From: a virus
Direction: 5' to 3' (one strand)
IMG/VR virus record: IMGVR_UViG_3300037262_000111
Coordinates: 1-24,251 of that record
Length of the DNA: 24,251 bases
Every line of letters starts with the position of its first letter. The stretch's first letter is position 1. Under the pieces are notes generated by a model. That model was not told the DNA's origin. It was given only the letters and a program-made list of their open reading frames with translations, and ran no database searches. The position numbers and the translations under genes are program-made. Of the stretch, positions 20,341 through 24,251 are shown piece after piece.

Positions 20341-22224
20341 TTAAATTTCAATTTGCGAACCAACCTCGATTACCCGATTACTTGGAATATGGTAGTAATC
20401 CGCCGCATCACGTGCAGTACGTGACATCATCACAAACAACCATTCACGCCAGGCCGACATTTCATGCTGCGGCCTCGATACGATGGTTTGCCGGGTAACG
20501 AAAAACGAGGTCTCCATGAGTTCAAATTTCAAACCTTTAGCCGCAGCCAACTCCAGCGCTTGCGGAATATCCGGTTCATTTTTAAATCCGTAAAAAACAT
20601 CCAGTTGATAACATTCATTACCTAAGGGTACAACCCGCACACGCTCAGAAAAGGGGACCCACGGAATTTCCTGGTTGTAGACCGTCAGGAAAATTACGCG
20701 ATCGTGCAAAATCTTATTGTGCGACAAATTATGCAACAGCGCGTGCGGCACGCCTTCTGAGGCACTGCGCAAAAATATCGCTGTTCCGCCAACCCGGTGC
20801 GGTGGCGTGATAAATAAGGAGGATAAAAACTCTTTCAGCGGGATAGCGTGAATCCGTAAATTTTTGAAAACCAGTTCACGGCCACGGTGCCAGGTCAGCA
20901 TGATGGTAAACATAATCGCACCCAACACTAACGGGAACCAACCACCATGCAATATTTTGAGCGCGTTAGCTGAGAAAAACGCTGCATCAATAATAAAGAA
21001 AAACCCGGTAGAAAAAATACAAAGCAACAGATTATATTTCCATGAATGACGAATCACAAAGAAGGTCAAAATCGTTGTAATTAACATGGTTGCTGTCACC
21101 GCAATACCGTAAGCCGCGGCTAAATTTGCAGACGAACCAAATCCGACCACCGCCGCCAGCACAACCAATAACTGCACCCAATTCACCATGGGCATATAAA
21201 TCTGGCCAATTTCTTTGACTGAAGTATGAATGATAGATAAGCGCGGCAGTAGTCCAACCGAAATCGCTTCTTTGGTCATTGAGTAGGTGCCGGAAATCGT
21301 CGCTTGCGATGCAATCACCGCGGCAACGGTCGACAAGGCTACCAGCGGGTAAATACTCCACGCACCTAGCTGATGGTAAAACGGATTGTCAGCAGCGCTT
21401 GGGTCAGTCAGGAGCAAACCACCCTGTCCCAGATAATTAAGCATGAGCGCCGGAAAAACGATGCTAAACCAGGCAATGCGAATCGGCTTACGTCCGAAGT
21501 GCCCCATGTCTGCATACAGCGCTTCTGCGCCGGTAAATGCCAGCACGACCGCGCCTAACGCAACAAATGCCAGCCACCCGTGGTCTAATAAAAAATCAAT
21601 CGCATGGATAGGGTTGAGTGCAATCAAAATAATGGGCGCTTTAATTATATTCAACACACCCATCGCAGCCAGAGCGGCAAACCACAGCAACATAATCGGA
21701 CCAAACCAATTGCCGATACCTGCTGTGCCTTTATATTGAAACGAATACAGCGCGATTAAAACGACGACAGTAATTGGCACGACCTTATTACTAAAATTCG
21801 GCGTCGCCACATTCAGGCCTTCGATCGCTGAGATAACTGACATCGCCGGGGTAATAACACCATCGCCATAAAACAGCGCGGCACCAAATAATCCCAGCAA
21901 CAGTAATGCAAAACTCCAGCGCGAATTTTTACCGACCGATTCCAGCGCCAGCGCCATTAACGCAATAATCCCGCCTTCACCACGGTTATCTGCCCGCAAA
22001 ATCAATGTGACATATTTGAGTGCAACAACAATGAATAAACCCCACATGATGAGCGAAACCACACCGAGAATATTTGGCGTTGTTAATTTCAAACCATATT
22101 CTGCTGAGAAGATGGTTTGCATGGTGTACAGGGGGCTTGTTCCGATATCGCCATAAACTATACCAACCGCAGCAACTGTCAAAGCCGTTGTGCTACTTTT
22201 CATTGGTTGAAATTGAGTGGACAA
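20341..22224 (-). CDS. kup: Kup potassium uptake transporter
   Basis: This 627-residue protein matches the KUP/HAK/KT family, which imports K+ with protons through the inner membrane. The N-terminal signature GIVYGDIGTSPLY is at residues 21-33, and GDGVITPAMSVISAIEGL, FTGAEALYADMGHFGRKPI and ISGTYSMTKEAISVGLLPR follow. About twelve hydrophobic segments fill the first two thirds, and the C-terminal 170 residues are cytosolic. The start is a TTG with AAGGT 6 bases before it; the next ATG at codon 8 has no ribosome-binding site. This is ordinary chromosome next to the prophage, with tRNA-Ser directly downstream. Confidence 0.97.
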   Translation of the reverse strand: MSTQFQPMKSSTTALTVAAVGIVYGDIGTSPLYTMQTIFSAEYGLKLTTPNILGVVSLIMWGLFIVVALKYVTLILRADNRGEGGIIALMALALESVGKNSRWSFALLLLGLFGAALFYGDGVITPAMSVISAIEGLNVATPNFSNKVVPITVVVLIALYSFQYKGTAGIGNWFGPIMLLWFAALAAMGVLNIIKAPIILIALNPIHAIDFLLDHGWLAFVALGAVVLAFTGAEALYADMGHFGRKPIRIAWFSIVFPALMLNYLGQGGLLLTDPSAADNPFYHQLGAWSIYPLVALSTVAAVIASQATISGTYSMTKEAISVGLLPRLSIIHTSVKEIGQIYMPMVNWVQLLVVLAAVVGFGSSANLAAAYGIAVTATMLITTILTFFVIRHSWKYNLLLCIFSTGFFFIIDAAFFSANALKILHGGWFPLVLGAIMFTIMLTWHRGRELVFKNLRIHAIPLKEFLSSLFITPPHRVGGTAIFLRSASEGVPHALLHNLSHNKILHDRVIFLTVYNQEIPWVPFSERVRVVPLGNECYQLDVFYGFKNEPDIPQALELAAAKGLKFELMETSFFVTRQTIVSRPQHEMSAWREWLFVMMSRTARDAADYYHIPSNRVIEVGSQIEI

Positions 22225-22298
22225 TTGAATACCTTGGAGTAATTAGTGCATTGCACAATAAGACAATCGGATGATCAAATCAAGCGATGTTTAACCTA

Positions 22299-22317
22299 TT
22301 TTTATACCGTATAAAAA
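22299..22317. promoter_or_regulatory. AT-rich palindrome upstream of kup
   Basis: TTTTTATAC-C-GTATAAAAA is a perfect 9-bp inverted repeat about 75 bases before the kup start. It includes a TATAAAAA stretch that could serve as a -10 on the - strand, although no good -35 accompanies it. It may be a regulator site or simply AT-rich sequence. Confidence 0.3.
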
Positions 22318-22529
22318 ATGGCATGATGCTTTAAAACCATCTTGTTACTTAACTAAAAAATATTCCACCATCAATTCAACAATTTAGCCTTGCGGGAGCT
22401 GAAGTTTATAAAAACAAACGGGTCAAGAGCGCATTTTGCCGTTGGGCACCAGTTTTTAATTTCGTTGATTATTAACAACAGTTTATACACCAATATCCTG
22501 AGAAACGAGCGTATTTAACCCGTTTATCC

Positions 22530-22561
22530 AAAAAAAAACCCGTAACGACAAGGTTACGGGT
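22530..22561 (-). terminator. Orphan rho-independent terminator (- strand)
   Basis: ACCCGTAAC and GTTACGGGT form a 9-bp stem with a 6-base loop. On the - strand the stem is followed by nine T. This is a strong terminator, but no certain gene lies upstream of it on that strand within the window. It points to a small transcript starting somewhere between about 22600 and 22800. Confidence 0.8.
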
Positions 22562-22738
22562 GAATTCTCTTTGGAAAGAATTGAGATACACGAACAGCAT
22601 AACGGCCAATTGTGACCCGGGAATGACAAGCACCACAGTTTTAAATAACGTTATCAAGATGCCGAGAGTGAACAAAATATCAAAATAAAATAACAACAAA
22701 GTTCTGCACATATACTGTGGATAAGTTTGCCGATCCAT
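22562..22738 (-). ncRNA. Candidate small transcript ahead of the orphan terminator
   Basis: The stretch before the terminator carries an ATG at 22738 with AGGAG 8-9 bases upstream and an open frame rich in hydrophobic residues (TLLLFYFDILFTLGILITLF). That frame continues through the terminator to 22472, which is unlike a normal gene. A small RNA, a leader peptide or a decayed gene would all fit. No known RNA family is recognised. The 5' end is not defined. Confidence 0.25.
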
Positions 22739-23026
22739 AGGAATTACTCCTACAAACCATTGATTATTATTGCTTTTAATAAAAAGCCTAAATTTTCAGC
22801 AGGCGGCAAAATCACAACAACGCCGCACGCAAAAAAAACGGCAAACGGCATCGTTGTCTGCGACACCTTTGTCAGGCAACGCGTATTTATTTATGAGTTT
22901 GATTTAACTATAGATCGTTAAGCGAAAGATTCAATGTCGATATGTATGACAAATGCAGCGCATTTTTTCAAACAAAAATATTTAATTTAACCGGCTGAAA
23001 TTCAAGCGCTGAGACCGAATTTGTTC

Positions 23027-23035
23027 TGATATAAT
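23027..23035 (+). promoter_or_regulatory. Extended -10 promoter of tRNA-Asn
   Basis: TGATATAAT is a perfect extended -10 (TG-N-TATAAT), followed by GCGCGTC, a GC-rich discriminator. No good -35 lies at 16-18 bases, which suits an extended -10. The leader to the tRNA would be about 67 bases. Confidence 0.65.
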
Positions 23036-23108
23036 GCGCGTCGTTGTAAAACATTGAGATTCGGGTAAATGCAAATTCATCTTTTAGCTCTTTGATTTTT
23101 TGCACAAT

Positions 23109-23184
23109 TCCCTGATAGCTCAGTTGGTAGAGCGACGGACTGTTAATCCGCAGGTCCCTGGTTCGAGTCCAGGTCGGGGAGCCA
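23109..23184 (+). tRNA. tRNA-Asn(GTT)
   Basis: This 76-base tRNA with encoded CCA has acceptor stem TCCCTGA/TCGGGGA, D arm GCTCAGTTGGTAGAGC, anticodon arm CGGACTGTTAATCCG with anticodon GTT, and T arm CCTGGTTCGAGTCCAGG. The second integrase begins 159 bases downstream, so its 3' end is the likely target of that element. Confidence 0.97.
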
Positions 23185-23205
23185 CAGAATAGTTTGAAAT
23201 GAATC

Positions 23206-23238
23206 AAGCCTTTGCGAGTAATCGCCGAGGCTTTTTTT
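23206..23238 (+). terminator. Terminator of tRNA-Asn
   Basis: AAGCCT and AGGCTT pair around an inner stem GCGA-GTAA-TCGC, with a TT/CG internal loop, and the hairpin continues into a run of seven T. It lies 22 bases after the CCA end and before the integrase gene. Confidence 0.8.
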
Positions 23239-23342
23239 ACGCCCTGCTCTTCCTCAATCTGTTCAAAAACTCGTATATGCCGGAAATCTGCCGGAGTGCC
23301 ACAATCAAATCCAAGCCTTTTACAACTCTTGGAGAATCTGTA

Positions 23343-24251
23343 ATGGCATACATTAAAGAACGTGGGGCCTACTGGCGCGCCGAAATTCGACGCAAAGGCT
23401 ACAAACCGACCTACCGCACCTTTGACACGCAGAAACAGGCCCAGCAATGGGCGCGGCGCGTTGAATCCGAAATGGATTCTGGTTTATACGTAGACCGAGC
23501 CGAAGCGGAACGTACGACGCTTCGTGAAGCCCTGGAACGGTATCGAATGGATATTGTTCCAACCAAACGGCATCCCTATCAGGAAAATTGTCGAATTAAT
23601 CGTTGGCTACTTAATGACCTAAGTTACCGGACATTGGCTAATTTGAAAGGCGCGGACTTTGCCCGATACCGGGACCTAAGGCGTGAGGCCGGTCGGGCTG
23701 AAAATACCATTCGACTGGAACTGCAATTAATTAGTCATCTTTATGAGATGGCCCGAAAAGAATGGGGAATGGAAAATCTGACCAATCCGCTAAATAACAT
23801 TCGCAAACCTTCAGGCAGTAAAGCCCGCAATCGACGGCTTGAGAATAGTGAATATGCCACCATCCGTGAAGCACTCAAACAAAGTGAAAACAAGTATGCG
23901 GCGTGCGCGTTCGATTTGGCGATCGAAACGAGCCTGCGCCAAGGAATGTTATTTTCATTGCGTTGGGAATGGGTTGATTTGGAGGCGCGTCTAATTCGGA
24001 TGCCAAACAGCGCCGTGTCGGTTTCAAATAAGGGAGTGCCCGCCGTATTGCCCTTGTCAAAACACGCAATTCAAACTCTAAAGGAAATTATCCCAAGAAG
24101 TGAAGACGGGGAAATCCCACCACTCGCCAACGGGATTATTTTAAAAACGACAACCAACGCCGTAGTTTGTATTTGGAAACGCGTTATGAAACGTTTGAAA
24201 ATAGAAAATTTGCGCTGGCACGACTTAAGACATGAAGCAACTTCCCGATTA
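23343..24251 (+). CDS. Tyrosine integrase of a second element (partial, 3' cut by window)
   Basis: The frame from ATG 23343 (GGAG 8 bases upstream) stays open for 303 codons to the window edge. The N-terminal part (AYIKERGAYWRAEIRRKGYK, then TFDTQKQAQQWARRVESEMD) is an arm-binding domain, residues 55-155 a SAM-like core-binding domain, and the catalytic domain shows R199 (ETSLRQGMLFSLRW), K230 and H293/R296 in HDLRHEA. The second catalytic His and the Tyr would lie beyond the window. It differs from the P4-type integrase at 18836 in sequence and in lacking DUF4102. It starts just after tRNA-Asn and its terminator, so it belongs to an island or prophage extending to the right. Confidence 0.9.
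   Translation, partial: MAYIKERGAYWRAEIRRKGYKPTYRTFDTQKQAQQWARRVESEMDSGLYVDRAEAERTTLREALERYRMDIVPTKRHPYQENCRINRWLLNDLSYRTLANLKGADFARYRDLRREAGRAENTIRLELQLISHLYEMARKEWGMENLTNPLNNIRKPSGSKARNRRLENSEYATIREALKQSENKYAACAFDLAIETSLRQGMLFSLRWEWVDLEARLIRMPNSAVSVSNKGVPAVLPLSKHAIQTLKEIIPRSEDGEIPPLANGIILKTTTNAVVCIWKRVMKRLKIENLRWHDLRHEATSRL

Larger units (their letters stand above)
22225..23026. other. Gene-poor intergenic region upstream of kup
   Basis: No convincing protein gene is visible in these 802 bases. Contents are the kup leader, a 19-bp AT-rich palindrome, an orphan - strand terminator at 22530-22561, and an SD-preceded - strand ORF (88 codons from ATG 22738) that runs through that terminator. 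A + strand frame from TTG 22727 has no ribosome-binding site. The composition is AT-rich with several homopolymer runs. Confidence 0.6.

Noticed and set aside
22716-22724. Perfect DnaA box (TTATCCACA on the - strand)
   Set aside because: It is a single box with no cluster and no replication genes of the host nearby, so an origin is not supported.
22727-22921. 64-codon + strand ORF
   Set aside because: It starts with TTG without a ribosome-binding site in an AT-rich gap and resembles no family I know.
22968-23447. 159-codon - strand ORF across tRNA-Asn and the integrase start
   Set aside because: It contains the antisense translation of the tRNA (a segment reading TWTRTRDLRINSPSLYQLSY), a common false protein, and it is opposite the real integrase start.
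1-24251. CRISPR arrays, insertion sequences and rRNA genes
   Set aside because: No regularly spaced repeats, transposase genes with terminal repeats, or rRNA-like sequence were seen.

Overview
The window looks like the right-hand part of a P2-like (Peduovirus-type) prophage, its chromosomal junction, about 3 kb of host chromosome, and the first gene of a second integrated element. Protein flavour (Kup, Burkholderiales-type P2 tail genes, HigBA) and a mid-range base composition suggest a betaproteobacterium, perhaps Oxalobacteraceae or a relative. That taxonomic call is inference, because no marker gene is present.

Region 1 (1-10102, + strand) is the tail operon in classical P2 order: the end of spike V, baseplate W, J and I, a tail fibre, a fibre-assembly-like protein, an unknown four-cysteine protein, sheath FI, tube FII, chaperone E with its -1 frameshift extension E', tape measure T, U and D. 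Many genes are coupled by ATGA or TAATG overlaps. The E/E' frameshift is explicit: a T TTT TTG heptamer in the correct register joins E to an otherwise start-less 55-codon extension. The tail fibre has five HxH motifs in its tip, preceded by a G8 tract in which any single-base slip would remove the tip.

Region 2 (10095-14592) is a cargo region between D and ogr. It holds a higBA toxin-antitoxin pair, whose promoter overlaps the end of D and contains a 17-bp palindrome, and a convergent three-gene operon on the - strand. That operon encodes a regulator with an N-terminal helix-turn-helix and a C-terminal receiver, a lipocalin-like protein, and a 7TMR-DISM hybrid histidine kinase. The operon is visibly more AT-rich than the tail genes. 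A sensory cassette inside a P2-type prophage is the most unusual content of the window.

Region 3 (14841-20012) carries an Ogr/Delta-type late activator with its own sigma70-like promoter, a terminator, two tiny ORFs, a stretch of three consecutive stem-loops, a large primase/helicase-like replication protein, an AlpA-like regulator and a P4-type tyrosine integrase that overlaps alpA tail to tail. This gene set resembles a P4-like satellite module more than the P2 int-C-cox-A block. The integrase gene begins about 160 bp from the 3' end of tRNA-Ser(CGA), so the prophage was probably inserted at that tRNA. Its other att site, head genes and repressor would lie left of the window.

Region 4 (20094-23238) is host chromosome: tRNA-Ser with its promoter and terminator, kup (K+ uptake), a gene-poor 0.8-kb stretch with an orphan - strand terminator, and tRNA-Asn(GTT) with an extended -10 promoter and terminator. 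Region 5 (23343 to the end) is a second tyrosine integrase, cut by the window edge, that starts just after tRNA-Asn. A single chromosomal gene, kup, therefore sits between two tRNA-targeted elements.
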